Assembly (NCBI GenBank): GCA_051294375.1
Contig: CM119266.1
Coordinates: 4,292,931 to 4,356,930 of the forward strand
Reading direction: 5' to 3'
Length of the DNA stretch: 64,000 nucleotides
Source of the DNA: Paraspadella gotoi
Taxonomy: Eukaryota > Chaetognatha
How positions within the stretch are numbered: position 1 is the first letter of the stretch; each line of letters starts with the position of its first letter. The position numbers and the translations under genes are program-made. A model generated the notes under the pieces. That model saw only the letters and a program-made list of their open reading frames with translations, did not search any database and was not told the DNA's origin. Shown piece after piece: positions 1 through 13,066 of this stretch.

Positions 1-620
1 ACTTCCCTCTGCGTTGGCAAAGCAAGGCCATCCTTGGGTAACCGCGCCTGTGACTGGAGACGTCGCAGAGGGTAAAAAGCCCCAAAAGCCATCAGTGAGA
101 TTCCCCATCCCATATGGGCATCACAGGCAACCTGGGTGTTGCCGTAAGTAGTGAGCCCTACTATCGAACATGCAACCTTCTAAGGGTACGCTACGAAAAC
201 CACCTATGCCCTGTCAACTTCGGGGACGCTATAACAAACCCCTATGCCCCTGGGGTACCCTATGACAAACGCCTATGCCCCCACAACTTTGCTCTCTCTC
301 TCTCTCCCACTATGGTAACAGTCTAATCAGACACCTCTCAGGCCTGGAGAACCTGAGTGATATCTTGGCCCGGGGATCTTGTGGCGGTATATTAACACCG
401 CCTTACGTACACCATCGTTCAGCCGATACCATTGGCTAAGAGAGGGAACACACCATCCCAAGAGTTGTGTTACATTCAGTCCTAACAACTTTCCTCTGTG
501 TTGGCAAAGCGAGACCACCCGAGGGTAACCGCGCCAGTAACTGAAGGCGCCAACAGTGAGATGCCCCATCCCAATGGCCAATCAAAGGCAACCCGGCTGT
601 TGCCATAGCCATACCTTTTT
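1..620. repeat. Pair of ~125-150 bp direct repeats
   Basis: The block at about 1-150 recurs at about 488-612 in the same orientation (shared anchors GTTGGCAAAGC, GGTAACCGCGCC, GAGATGCCCCATCCCA with changes, GGCAACC..GTTGCC). Between them lie shorter repeated phrases such as CCTATGCCC and a small hairpin (GGCGGT..ACCGCC, about 382-401). The layout of terminal direct repeats around a short core resembles a miniature LTR element, but no target duplication can be seen because the window begins inside it. No coding signal was found in this stretch. Confidence 0.5.
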
Positions 621-955
621 GAAAAAGTATTCAATTTGTCAACTTTTATCAAGCTAGTAGAGTTTTGAGCCATTTTTACTGCAGAATAAGTTACACAAGT
701 ACCACAGCTATTGAAAAATGAAATTTTTTTTTCATTAATTACTAAAAATCATTATTTATTAAGGTATCTTTTAGGATTTCTTTTGATATGATCTGTTATG
801 ATCAGAAATTTATTATGACTTATAACCTGATTAGCTACTTACTGCTAAATCATCGAGCATTGTTCGCTCAAACTTATCTTTATGCTTTTGACTAGATTAA
901 ACTAGTTTTGCACAATTTATCCTCCATAGTAGCCATAGTCTGAGAGTAAATATAC

Positions 956-1075
956 CTCGACATGACTGTGATCTTTCCGTCGTGACACTTGACTTGACGC
1001 TCGCGGTCTTCGTCAACGGGATCCGCGTCTTTGACGACCCAATGGACATGATCGTCGCCGGCCGGACATTTGAAT
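956..1075 (-). CDS. Isolated exon of an unidentified extracellular-type protein
   Basis: On the minus strand an acceptor (CTCCAG, fed by a CT microsatellite) at 1076-1077 and a donor (GTATAT) at 955 bound an open frame with strong codon structure. The peptide contains FKCPAGDDHVHWVV and EDRERQVKCHDGKITV. The FxCP..W..EDR..C pattern recalls dermatopontin-type repeats, but this is a weak resemblance. It lies downstream of the stop codon of the large minus-strand FReD gene and cannot be its next in-phase exon, so it is probably an exon of a neighbouring gene extending beyond the window, or an alternative last exon. Confidence 0.4.
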
Positions 1076-1078
1076 CTG

Positions 1079-1080
<2 letters not shown>

Positions 1081-1113
<33 letters not shown>
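1081..1113. repeat. (GA)n microsatellite
   Basis: Near-perfect GA repeat. On the minus strand it reads (CT)n and forms the polypyrimidine tract directly upstream of the acceptor of the 956-1075 exon. Confidence 0.9.
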
Positions 1114-1576
1114 TCAAAAGCTTCGTCAACGGAGTCTTCTCTTTTTACTTTTCTTCTCCAGCGACTTTCGAAAGTTGGAAGGAAAAGTTTTTACAGAATT
1201 CGGAACCCAGGAAAATCCCCATCACTAATTCGACGGAAGACAATTGCGGACCTCGAGTGGATTTCTGGCCGTCTTCCTGTAATTGTGAGCATTATCATTA
1301 TCATCCTTAGAATCGACATCACCGTCATCATAATCATCATCTTATGTAAAGAAATATTTTTCTATATTAAAAAAGTAAAAAAGGAAAAAAGTAAGATCTG
1401 TTGAGCAATCTATATATGAAAAAAATTTTAAGGTCTTTAGTTAACAATTAGTTACTAAAATATATTTTGCCTAAGAAAATTTCTTTTCCCTACTTGGCCC
1501 CTTCATCCAGTTTTATTTATTTTAATTAAGCCTTTTAGCCTTTTAGCTATACAACATATATGGTAATGTTGATACT

Positions 1577-1788
1577 GAAGAGACAGTAATTATTGTTATT
1601 TGTTAGTGACAGAACTGTTAAATATAAGCAGTCCCTGAGCTTCCGATCAAGCTGTAACACCGTGTTACAGGCGGCTTAAGCGGCCAGTCCCTCTAAACTG
1701 CTAGGCGACCACTGGGTTGGGAGGCGATTGACTTGCACCCTGCACCAATGCCCACTGATGAACAGTTGGTGGATTTTAGTCCATCATA
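1577..1788 (+). mobile_element. TRIM solo terminal repeat (copy 1)
   Basis: Begins GAAGAGACAGTAATTATTG and ends with the family's terminal phrase GGTGGATTTTAGTCCATCATA. It is about 20 bp shorter than the other copies because the GGGCTAGAACCCCGGACC part is missing. It is flanked by a perfect 5-bp duplication ATACT (1572-1576 and 1789-1793), as expected for integrase-mediated insertion. Around it, 1114-2693 holds no convincing gene; 3' flank of the FReD gene. Confidence 0.85.
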
Positions 1789-2289
1789 ATACTCATTATT
1801 AGTTGATTGACCTCGTATAAAAACCCAGTCGTCCAGTAGAAATAGTCTTTGTTCGTTTTCGAAGCCGTCAAGGCGCCAATCATTTGTTTGCCTGTGACTT
1901 TGTCAGCGCCACCGCAGAGGGGCGCTTGTCCGCCTTGACCACTCGGCCACCACCAGCCTTTTCGACAAAAGAACAATTATGCATGAGATATTTAACTCAT
2001 AATAATATAAAAATTATCCATTCATTCAATAATTAATCTATCTTTCATCCGGACTTCGGACAGGCTACTATGAGCCTACAATACCCTACATCATAGCCTG
2101 TAATAAAAATAATAATAATAAAGGAAAATTAAGTAATATTCAAATATGTTATTTGCCACATTTTAATTTTCATTCTTAATCTTGAAAAGCTTTCAGGAAA
2201 AATTTTACATTCACTGTTTAAGAATTTCCAGTGGTTAATTTTTTGGGCGGGGTTATTACGAGCAACAATAAATAGAAATTTCATTACGC

Positions 2290-2440
2290 GAAAGAGAAAA
2301 AACTACCTTTAACCCTTACCACCCTAAACCATAACTACCGTTAACCCTAACTACCCCAAACCACCGCAAACCCCAGAGCACCACTTACCCCTTACCAGCC
2401 TAAAACCCTAACCACTAACTACCCCTAACCACTTATAATC
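2290..2440. repeat. Degenerate TAACCC-like repeat
   Basis: Irregular repetition of TTAACCCT, ACCCTAAACC, CTAACTACCCC and similar words, resembling a decayed telomeric TTAGGG array at an interstitial site. Similar tracts occur at about 4490-4580 and 10490-10710. Confidence 0.5.
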
Positions 2441-2693
2441 CCTAACCTAAAAAAGGTAATGATATATGCGAGTAAAAAAAATAATCAATTTTTGAAAGAA
2501 TTTGCTTGAAAGAATTGCTGAACTGGGTTTACCCTATGATCGGGCCGCATGTAAGGCCTATGGTGTGGCTTGAAATGCTGTGTTTGAATAAAAAGCTTGT
2601 TTTCAAAATAGGCAAAACAAGCAGCAAGCTTATTGACTTTTTCCTCTAGAGTCTTGATTTGGGCAATCTGGGTGGGGCAAACTTGTGGAGCAG

Positions 2694-5600
2694 CTAATAT
2701 AAGTTTGTGGGGTAACATTCAGGTTCATTCTCTCTACATAACTTGTTTTCCTTATCCGAGTTATTTTTCTCTTTAGTATCTTTGGCAAGTTTGTTGGCCT
2801 CATTTTTGCAATAAGCTATTTCATTGTAACAATTTGGGTTTTCGGGGTTATTCTGGTCTTTTTCTTCCTGGGCATTTGTTCTGTAAGTCTGGTGGTAAGA
2901 AAAAAGTGCATCCAGTATATTGGTTATATCGGTTATTGGTCGGTCTTAGGTTGAAATAAGGTTTGTGATTTGTCGGCTTTCCTATGATTCGCGAAGACGA
3001 CGAGCAATCACATCACATTCAACCTTAGACCGACCAATGACCAACAGAGAGACTAAGGAGTCGACAGCCGAGATTGCTGGTCATTACCTTTGTCATCACC
3101 TTAATCATTGTCCGTCGTTAATAAAACTATTGTCAACCAAACATTTGCCTTCACTTGTTAATTACCCTCGTTATTTGACTAAACGTCGACGATATATATT
3201 TATATTTAGTATTCATCGTTAGTTATATCGAAACTAACCCGTATTGTTTGGCTTGCAGCCGTGACCAGGGTATAAAAAATTCATTCCAGCCTTTTGACTG
3301 TATCTGTGCAGGACGTCACCAGCGCTCAAGAAACCCGAGATAACGTGCGGGCAAAATCTGTTTCCAAGTTATTATAATTAATATATTATACTATCGTTAT
3401 ACTATCGCGGGGGAAATTAAAATTATCACTTGGCACGAAGTTGATAATTGGGATGATCGTCTGTTACGTTGAATTCATAGTAAAAACTTTGATGTTTCTT
3501 TGTCGATTCTTTCGTCTTCATCGTGATCATCATTTGTTTGGCACCAGATTTAGACACCAAAACCGTTCCGACCTGTAAATGTTCTATTTACTTGTACAAA
3601 GTAATTCTCGCGTTTTACGAAAATTATTTAAAATTCGTGATACCCAAGAATCTTTGTAAATGTTGCCAAACCCGAAAGCGTACAGCATTTCATTTTTATC
3701 TTCGAATACATTACTTTCTTGAATGTTTTTCATGACTCGGAAACTGAGGAAAGATAAATTTAAAAGCGAAAACAGTCAAGAGTTTTACGGATTGCTAAAA
3801 GCTTCGTTCATTTTCAAAATAATCACCCAATTTTAAAGTTGTCGCTAAGACAAAGGATGTCGAAAGAGTCGGTTTTGAATGGACTTTTACTTGAAAATTT
3901 AGATGGCAGAGGAACTTGGCTCACAGACTTAAAAAAAGTCGAGGATAAAATGAGTAAAATATTAACGTTGAAATTCCTATTATATCTTAAAATTGGTAAA
4001 ATGATTAAACAAGAAAGCTATTAATTAGTATTATAGTATTAATAGTATTATTGCCATCGGGTAATCGGGGGTTCAGACCTCCATCCCTATTAAAAGATAA
4101 AATCCTAGAAGAATCCTGCAAGCTTTCAATTAAGGCACTCTCTCTCTGTCTAGTTGTTTAACAATGGAAGGGTTTAGAATTAAGTCGGAGATTTAACACA
4201 ATATCCAATGGACTACTCAGTACTCACCACGTAACCGTTTTTCTCCAAACAGAAAAAACTATTCGTATGAAACTTGACTTCTTTGGACTCAAAGTTTTTC
4301 GGTTTCGACGTAAGAGAAAGAGTCGCTCTTTTTAAGGGGACGTATTCCCCGACCTCCTTCTCATTGGCCACGAACGTTGTGAATCTAATAAGGGTTTAGA
4401 TATTTAACAATGGTAAAATTTTATTTTTGCCGACTGGGATTTTGCAACTTTCATGAAAAAATTATAATAAAAAAAAAAATTATTATCTAATTACCCTAAC
4501 TCGAAAACCCTCTAACCCTACCTACCCATAAACTACCGTTAACCACCCTTAAACTACCCTTACCCCCTTTAACCCTAGTCGGCGAAAGTAAAATTATGCC
4601 TTAATAATAATAGCCTAACATAATTATTAAATATATTATTTTTTCAAACAAACAAACCTTTTCCAAACGAATCCATCCCATCCCGTTTTGCCATAAACTC
4701 CAGATAAGCGACCAAATTTTTTTTCATATTCTACAAAAGGGTCTTGAGAAGTTACTGTAACGATGTATGACGATAATTTTAAGTTGTTCAAATCTACATA
4801 ATTGAATCTGAATTAATTTTCCTTACTTAGATCTTGGCATTTGTCAACTCTGTACCACCAAGGAAATATTTTGTCCTTCAGCTGGCAAAACCGTGTTCCA
4901 TTCAGGCGCAGGAATGCGTCGGTGACTTAACCAGAAATTAAATTGTTTTTGTCTGCTAAACCACCCCTTAAAAATTATAATTACTGATGGACTCTAAAAC
5001 TTGCCACTGATGCAGGAGAGTATAAAGTAGCCTCTAAAGAAATTAAATGCAGTATACAACTGTCAGATTAATACAATTTGCTCTGGACAACTGTAAATAA
5101 AGGCTGACAATAGAGACCAAAGTGTATGTATTTGAATAAAATATAAGCCATTTAGTTGTGAATGATGCTATACTTCCCCCCTCCCACCTCCCCGCCTTCA
5201 CCCACCGCCATTTGTTCCTTCCCCCAATCCGAAGTCATCAACTTCTCTGATGGACCAATCATCGGGCTTCGCGGCAAAGTCGACGTCATCGAGCGTCGCG
5301 AGAGAAGACGACGCGTTTCCGACTTTAAAGGATCCGTAGTAAGAGGTGCCCGATCCTTTGGAGCTTTCGAGATATACCTGAGGCAGGCAAAGGGGTGTGA
5401 GAGAAGAAAGATAGAATATAAGATTAAAGAAAGATGAAAATATAGCAAGAAAGAAAAGAAAAAAAGAGAGAAAGGTGAAGAGACAGTAATAATTGTTATG
5501 TGTTAGTGACAGAACCGTTCAATATAAGCAGTCCCTGAGCTTCGGATCAGGCTGTAACACCGTGTTACAGGTGGGTTAAGCGCCCCGTCGCTCTTAACTG

Positions 5601-6543
5601 ATAGGCGACCACCGGGCTAGAACCCCGGACCATTGGGTTGGGTGGCGAATGACTTGCCTCCGGCTCCAATGGCCGCTGATGAACGGTTGGTGGATTTTAG
5701 TCCACTATACAGTATACATTCCCCCCTCCCATAGGGAGAAGTCTGTTGCGTCTCTTCAGTGAATTGTTGTTGTTGGTAGAAAGTTCGTCACCAAGTTGAG
5801 GCATGTTGCCTGATGTGTTGTGGGCGGAAAGTGCATCGCCAGGTTGAGACATGTTGCCTGAAAGTGTTGTTGTTGCTGTTGTGTTCGGAAGTCGGGCTCA
5901 CCAATGAAGAGACAGTAATAATTGTTATGTGTTAGTGACAGAACCGTTCAATATAAGCAGTCCCTGAGCTTTGGATCAGGCTGTAAAACCGTGTTACAGG
6001 TGGGTGAAGCGCCTTGTCGCTCTTAACTGCTAGGCGACCACCGGGCTAGAACCCCGGACCTTTGGGTTGGGTGGCGAATGACTTGCCTCCGGCACCAATG
6101 GCCGCTGATGAACGGTTGGTGGATTTTAGTCCACCATAAATGGAATATAAGAGAGTCGTGCGGTAGTTGGAGAATTGAGTTCTAAAAGATGGATTTTTTG
6201 ATACTCAATTAACGACTTACTTTGAAGACTTTTCCCCAAATCTCGAACTACCGCACGACTCTCTTTTAGGGATTCTTCAAAAGGAAGAACTTGGACATAA
6301 TTTGACACAATTACTATTATACAATCAGAGTAGCGAACATAATTAACCATAGGATTACAGTTATTTAGAAGGCAAGCAAATGGTTCAATCTTTCGGTGAA
6401 CGTCTGTGTGACAAGTTGACAAGTACAACCATGGATTATTAAAGGGAGATAGACGAAAGACTCACGCTTAAAGCGGAAGGAGCGGCGTTTGTTACGGCAG
6501 CGAGGTACGGAAGTGATATAAGCATTTGTTGGTCGCGTTGGAC

Positions 6544-6616
<73 letters not shown>

Positions 6617-6890
6617 AAAAATGATCCCCCACTTCCAAACTTCAATATTTAAAACGAACCAAAGTTGTTGTATTTGAACTTAATCGACGACGCGTTCCGC
6701 AAGTTGAGATCGCCCGATGATTTATGCAGGACGACCAACTTCTTGTCTCGACAGTAGACTTCGAGGAAGAGACCGGACGGAAGGGCGAACGGGTAGAAAC
6801 CGGGCAAGACGTTTTGACAATCGGACGCCCGACGCAAAGTCGTTAGACAGTCGATGCCTGATGACGGAGTCTCCTGCATCGTGAGAATCG
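2694..6890 (-). CDS. FReD-like module D and C-terminal tail
   Basis: Exons 6660-6890, 6466-6542, 5202-5377, 4228-4384 and 2694-2888. Module D opens like a FReD (GFYPFALPSGLFLEVYCRDK, compare GVYxIxP..VYCD) and continues through LISLPYLAAVTNAA, VYLESSKGSGTSYYGSFKVG and DDVDFAAKPDDWSIREV, but has no GGWWY signature; the following exon (FTTFVANEKEVGEYVPLKRA) is not clearly FReD. The last exon encodes a hydrophilic Lys/Asn/Glu-rich tail with four cysteines (NPNCYNEIAYCKN, KLCRENEPECYP) and the stop TAG at 2694-2696. All junctions are in phase. Between 2889 and 4227 I see only intron-like AT-rich sequence. Confidence 0.62.
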
Positions 6891-9800
6891 CTGAAGGGAA
6901 AAGGGGGTTGAGAAGAATGAAGAAATGGGATAGCGGGAAAGAGGGAGGAATGAGGAAATTGGGATAGAGGGAAAGAGGGAGGAATGAAGAAAATGGGATA
7001 AGGGAAAAGAGGGAGGAATGAGGAAATGGGATAGCGGGAAAGAGGGAGGAATGAGGAAATGGGATAGAGGGAAAGAGGGAGGAATGAAGAAATGGGATAA
7101 CGGGAAAGAGGGAGGAATGAGGAAATGGGATAGAGGAAAAGAGGGAAGAATGAGAAATGGGATGCGGGAAAGAGGGAGGAATGAGAAAAATGGGATAGAG
7201 GAAAAGAGGGAAGAATGAAGAAATGGGATAGCGGGAAAGAGGGAGGAATGAGAAAATGGGATAGAGGAAAAGAGGGAAGAATGAAGAAATGGGATAGGAG
7301 GAATGAGGAATGGGATAGAGGGAAAAAGGAGGAATGAGGAAATGGTATAGGGAAGAGAGGGAGGAATGAGGAAATGAGATAGAGGGAAAGAGGGAGGAAT
7401 GTGGAAATGGGATAAAGGGAAAGAGGGAGGAATGAGGAAATGGATAGAGGGAAAGAAGGAGGAATGAGGAAATGGGAATAGAGGGAAAGAGGGAGGAATG
7501 AAGAAATGGGATAAAGGGAAAGAAGGAGGAATGAGGAAATGGGATAGCGGGAAGAGGGAGGAATGAGGAAATGGGATAGAGGGAAAGAAGGAGGAATGAG
7601 GAAATGGGATAGCGGGAAAGAGGGAGGAATGAGGAAATGGAATAGAGGGAAAGAGGAGGATGAGGAAATGGGATAGCGGGAAAGAGGGAGGAATGAAGAA
7701 ATGGGATAACGGGAAAGAGGGAGGAATGAGGAAATGGGATAGCGGGAAAAGAGGGAGGAATGAGGAAATGGGATAGCGGGAAAGAGGGAGGAATGAGAAA
7801 TGGATAACGGGAAAGAGGGAGGAATGAGGAAATGGGATAGAGGAAAAGAGGGAGGAATGAAGAAATGGGATAGCGGGAAAGAGGAGGAATGAGAAAATGG
7901 GATAGAGGAAAGAGGGAAGAATGAAGAAATGGGATAGCGGGAAAGAGGGAGGAATGAGAAAATGGGATAGAGGAAAAGAGGGAGAAATGAAGAAATGGGA
8001 TAGGAGAATGAGGAAATGGGATAGAGGGAAAGAAGGAGGAATGAGGAAATGATATGAGGAAAAGGGGAGGAATGAGGAAATGGGATAGAGGAAAGAGGGA
8101 GAATGTGGAAATGGGATAAAGGGAAAGAGGGAGGAATGAGGAAATGGGATAGAGGGAAAGAAGGAGGAAATGAGGAAATGGGATAGAGGGAAAAGAGAGG
8201 AGGAATGAAGAAATGGGATAGGGAAAGAAGGAGGAATGAGGAAATGGGATAGCGGGAAAGAGGGAGGAATGAGGAAATGGGATAGAGGGAAAGAAGGAGG
8301 AATGAGGAAATGGGATAGGCGGAAGAGGGAAGGAATGAGGAAATGGGATAGAGGAAAAGAGGGAGGAATGATGAAATGGGATAGAGGGAAAGAGGGAGGA
8401 ATGAGGAAAATGGGATACAGGGAAAGAGGGAGGAATGTGGAAATGGGATAGAGGGAAAGAAGGAGGAATGAGGAAATGAGATAGAGGAAAAGAGGGAGGA
8501 ATGGGGAAATGGAAGAGATGGAAAGAGGGAGGAATGAGGAAATGGGATAGAGGGAAAGAAGGAGGAATGAGAAAAATATTAAAGGGAAAAATTGAAGGAG
8601 GGAGAGATGGAAGGAAGGAAAGTCGGGAAAGTAAAAAGTAAATAAAAAATAAAAATAAAATAAAACAACAAATAAAATAAAATTTTTTGCCTGTGGATAA
8701 GGCGCTAAGTGGGCAGAAGATGACTATCCGTAACTTCTATAACCCCCTCTAGCAGACTTGGAACGGGTCCTGGGCTTGGAACAAGGCTTGAGGGTTTGCC
8801 ACGCCCGCAAAGCGGCTTACGGCCGTCCTCACTCTTCCCGCAGGGTAGGTACCGGGTTGGGATTGAACCCGGTACCTAGTGGTCATGAGCTGATGGCTTT
8901 ACTCAATGAGCCACCGGGTCACAACTGAAAGAGTCATCCTTATAGGCGGGGTGAACCTAGGCAATGCCCGACTACATGCCTCTAAATGAGAATAGAGGAG
9001 TAACCTGTTTTTCCCCTTTCTCAGTCTGTTTACTAATTTCAATAATAAAAATGATAATTAAAAAAAAGACACAAACTGAAAACAACAATATAAAAAACAA
9101 TTTAAATAAATAACGTCAAAAAATAACAAGAAAACTGATTAAAACCTTGTTGAAGAAAGCTCTCTCTCCAAATGAACGTAACTCCTCTCTTTCCCAGCAG
9201 AAATCCGGGTTTACCGCGATGACAATCTAAGATTAAAAAAAAAAAAATTGCAACCAAAAGTTCCAAGTTCGCGTCTCGCTTTCTCTTTTTTTTAATTCAA
9301 AGGCCACGCCCACCCGGTTCTTCCGTTTTGTCGCTGAACCACCAACCGACGTCGAGCATTTTATTGGCCAATAAACTCGGGTACGACGACTCGGGACACG
9401 CCGTCGCGTTGGCTCGAGGCTCAGTCAAAAATTTGCGATTGACTTTGTCCATCAGGGCGTCGGCTGAATGTCGACCATTGTCGATGAAGAGCGCGGTAAA
9501 AGTTTCAAACGCAATAAATATGAGATTAAAAATTAAATTATGAATTAAGTGTATTGAGCATTGTGAATACAGACAAAAAAATATGTATCCGCTTTAAACG
9601 GACCTAATCTTTAACGAACTTACTAATCGCTGAAACGGGCGATTATGTATTTGGGTCTCTTTTCCGAGAGTGCCCGATTTCTGGCTCTCTTTTCCGATAT
9701 TGCCTCATTTCTAGCTCTCTTTTCCCAGAATACCCCCCTTGTTAAAGAATTTATAATAATTTTTATCTGAATTGAGCCCTGACCTTTTATTTTTTAATGG

Positions 9801-12800
9801 CTCAAATATCTAAATTTAAAGTTTAATTGAATGACTCCAATAATTGTGTTTAAAGCCTCTAATTGGTTAAATTTTATACATTGAATTTGAATATCTGGTC
9901 TCTCATTGGTTATTAATAACTAGTAGATGTTTTGATTTGTATTCTTAAAATGTAAACTCTCCTTTCATTGGTTGTTATAATGTTGTCCTAGTATATAAAA
10001 AAAGAGTAAATTCTTAATTTTGGGAGATTAATTTTAATTAATTAATTAAGATTAATTTTGGTATTAAATGATATTTGTGAAATTATTTGAATATCTTAAT
10101 TAATTTTAAGCTTTTATGTAGCTTTGAGCTGTTGCTGCGTCTCGGCTCTACTGTTACTATTGCTGCGTCTCGGCTCTTCTGCTACTGTTACTGCATCTTA
10201 GCTCTACTGCTGCTGCTGCATCTTGGCTTTGTTACTTATCTGTTATGCTGATGCACGTTTCTCAATGATTATTGGATATTGAATACTTAATAAAATTATT
10301 ATTCTATTTTTATCTTTTGATATATGGATTTTAGTTAATATTAAGTTGAGATTAAGCACTGCTCAAACAATGTTCTCATCTGAAACTGAGAAACCCCCCC
10401 AAGGAATCTTCTTCACCCTTTTTTGTTCATTTTTCTCAAAATTTAATTTTAACTTTAATATTTATCTTAAATATATTTTTAAACTTATAAAATAATTCCT
10501 AACTAAACCTGAACCCTAATCCTTAATTTCAAACTCTAAGCTTAAGCGCTAGTCCCTAACCTAAAGCCTTAACCAAGTCTCTAACCTAAATCCTTAACCA
10601 AGTCCCTAACCTAAATCCTTAACCAAGTCTCTAACCTTATCCACTCACCTAATCACTAACCTAATGTTTAATCCTAACCTTTAATTTAATCTTTAATTGA
10701 AAATATCAAAATATTTACTTAATTTCGAATTTAAAATAAAATTGGGCATTCTGGGCAAATAAGACCATGTATTTTACCTCCGAATGTGTGTTTCCCTGTG
10801 ATCTCAGACCAGAAGAGTCGTTCAAAATAGCCCGTGCGATGGTGATAACAGTTTAATTCTGATCAAGTACAATTGGAAAATGGAAATGTAGTAAGGTATG
10901 GTGCACTAAAATCTCTTTTAAACACCCTGACCAAAGGGTAGCTTTTTACTTACTCAAGATATTGTTGTCAAAACTAACGCCTTTGTAGCCAAGCGTTTTG
11001 GAATCTCCGACTGAATCTTCAACAAAAATATTTGCAACCTGATAGTTCCGCAGAAGCTAATATAAACAATACAAGCGATATAACATAAGCTAGCCCCATC
11101 TTTAAGAGCGATGAGTTCATTAATACCTTCATATTGTTAAGGCCATAAAAAAAATTTGGAAGCGTCAATTCTCCAATGCCTCTTTCCAAATTTTCTTTTC
11201 TCAAATTACTCATATCGTCTATGAGATCTGAACATTTATCTGGATCGCAACTGCCGAGAAGAAATGGACCCCAATTTTTCAGAGTAAAAATTAGATTCCC
11301 AGTTTGTGTTTTTTAGTCTGGTTTTTTTTAACTAACTTTCGCCTTTTAATCAAAACAGCATTTGGATAATCTTCGCGCGTCAGCTTGCAAAGAATTTCCG
11401 TTTTTCTTCCACTAAAATCAATTTTTAAAAAATGTATTTTTTTGAAATTTATAAAATGGGTGATTAAAATTTAAATTCCTTACAAAGTTGTTATTCCCAG
11501 AAACTCATGAGGCGTCCAGTGATTGTATGATGTTTTAGTTGCTGATTTCATAAGTTCATTTTAGTACAAATTGAAAAGACAGTAATTATTGTTATGTGTT
11601 AGTGACAAAACCGTTCAATGTAAGCAGTCCCTGAGCTTCGGATCAGGGTGTAAAACCGTGTTACTGGCGGGTTAAGCGCCCCATCCCTCTTAACTGCTAG
11701 GCGACCACCGGGCTAAAACCCCGGAAGGTTGGGTTGGGAGGCGAATGACTTGCCTCCGGCACCAATGGCCGCTGATGAACGGTTGGTGGATTTTAGTCCA
11801 CCATAACATTTTCATTTGTGACAAAATATTCAGTATGTATTCATTTACGTTTTTTATGAAGACTATCGAAACCTATTGCCGGACACCCAGGTCGATAAGA
11901 AATGTAATCACTGCAAGAAAATGTAACATGATTAAAGTAAAAAATTATATAGTAACTTCTCCGCTAATAATGAATTATTACTTGGAATCGCGACAAGCGG
12001 CGTTCGAGAGGTACCAAGCCATGTAGCTTATTTTTGGTCGGTACTATTCAGTAAAAAAAATTAAAAATTCAAGATAATTTAAAATATTAAAATGTTTGTG
12101 ATGTATGAAAATTTGAAGAAGAGGATTTCGAAAAGGATTTAAACTTGGTTCGGTTATTATTAATTATTAACTATATTAATAAGCTTTTGAGAAAAAGAAC
12201 AAAATAAGACAGCTTTTCTAATTATGTCATTAATCAATTTATTAATAACTTATTTCATAAGTGAGGATAGGATATTAAGCGTAACTACTAACTAGCAATA
12301 CTCACATTTTCGGCTCCTTTAAAAGAGTGAATTTTGATTCCACCATAATTCACGATATTGTTTACCATTCTCCACTTCAAAGAATTGCCGAAGGGAGATC
12401 CGTAAGTTTCTCGAGATCTATCATTCGACCAGTTATAAAAAAGTTACATCTAACAAAAAGTTACAATAAAAAAAAAGAGTGCTTGATGACAGAAAAAAAT
12501 CGAGTTGTTTCAACTACAAGCGCAAGCAAGCTGCTTGATGCCTGAAACAATTCAATGTCGATTAAAGTCACTGTTAATATTATTATAAATAAGATATTAT
12601 GGCAACGGGAGGATATCCTGTGATACCCGGGGCGCGGGGTATCTCACCATCTGGCGTAGTGGCTGCGGACCCTCAGTGACCGCCTCCTGTCACTGGCATG
12701 TTTATACCGGCACCGTCATATTTAAGCCAGAACCGGGATACCCAGGGATTGAACCCGGGACGGATGGAATGAGATGATTTAGCCTGCTCAGCCATTGAGA

Positions 12801-13022
12801 CGAGGCTGAGGACGGACAGCAGTGAGGCAGCTTTAAGTCTTGCTGCCACAATATAAATTTTTGTAATAAAAAGTAAATTCTTGGTTTCATTATTCATGAC
12901 CGGCAAGCGTTGAATCCCCATTCCATTCCAGTCACGTTCGATCCGCAGGCCACGAATTTCAGGTCCTCCTCGGGGATCAAGGCCAAACCGTCTCGGACCA
13001 TAGGACCCACGATTTTCCCCTC

Positions 13023-13066
<44 letters not shown>

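Noticed and set aside
2485-2718. Minus-strand frame with KTLEEKVNKLAACFAYFENK as a separate coiled-coil gene
   Set aside because: It overlaps the end of the FReD gene's last exon in another frame and lacks a start context, partner exons or homologues known to me; most of it lies in 3' flanking DNA. Not excluded completely.
7018-8451. Plus-strand open frames of repeated RKWDRGKEGGM peptides
   Set aside because: They arise because the minisatellite unit is 33 bp; indels break the frame repeatedly and no splice or start context supports them.
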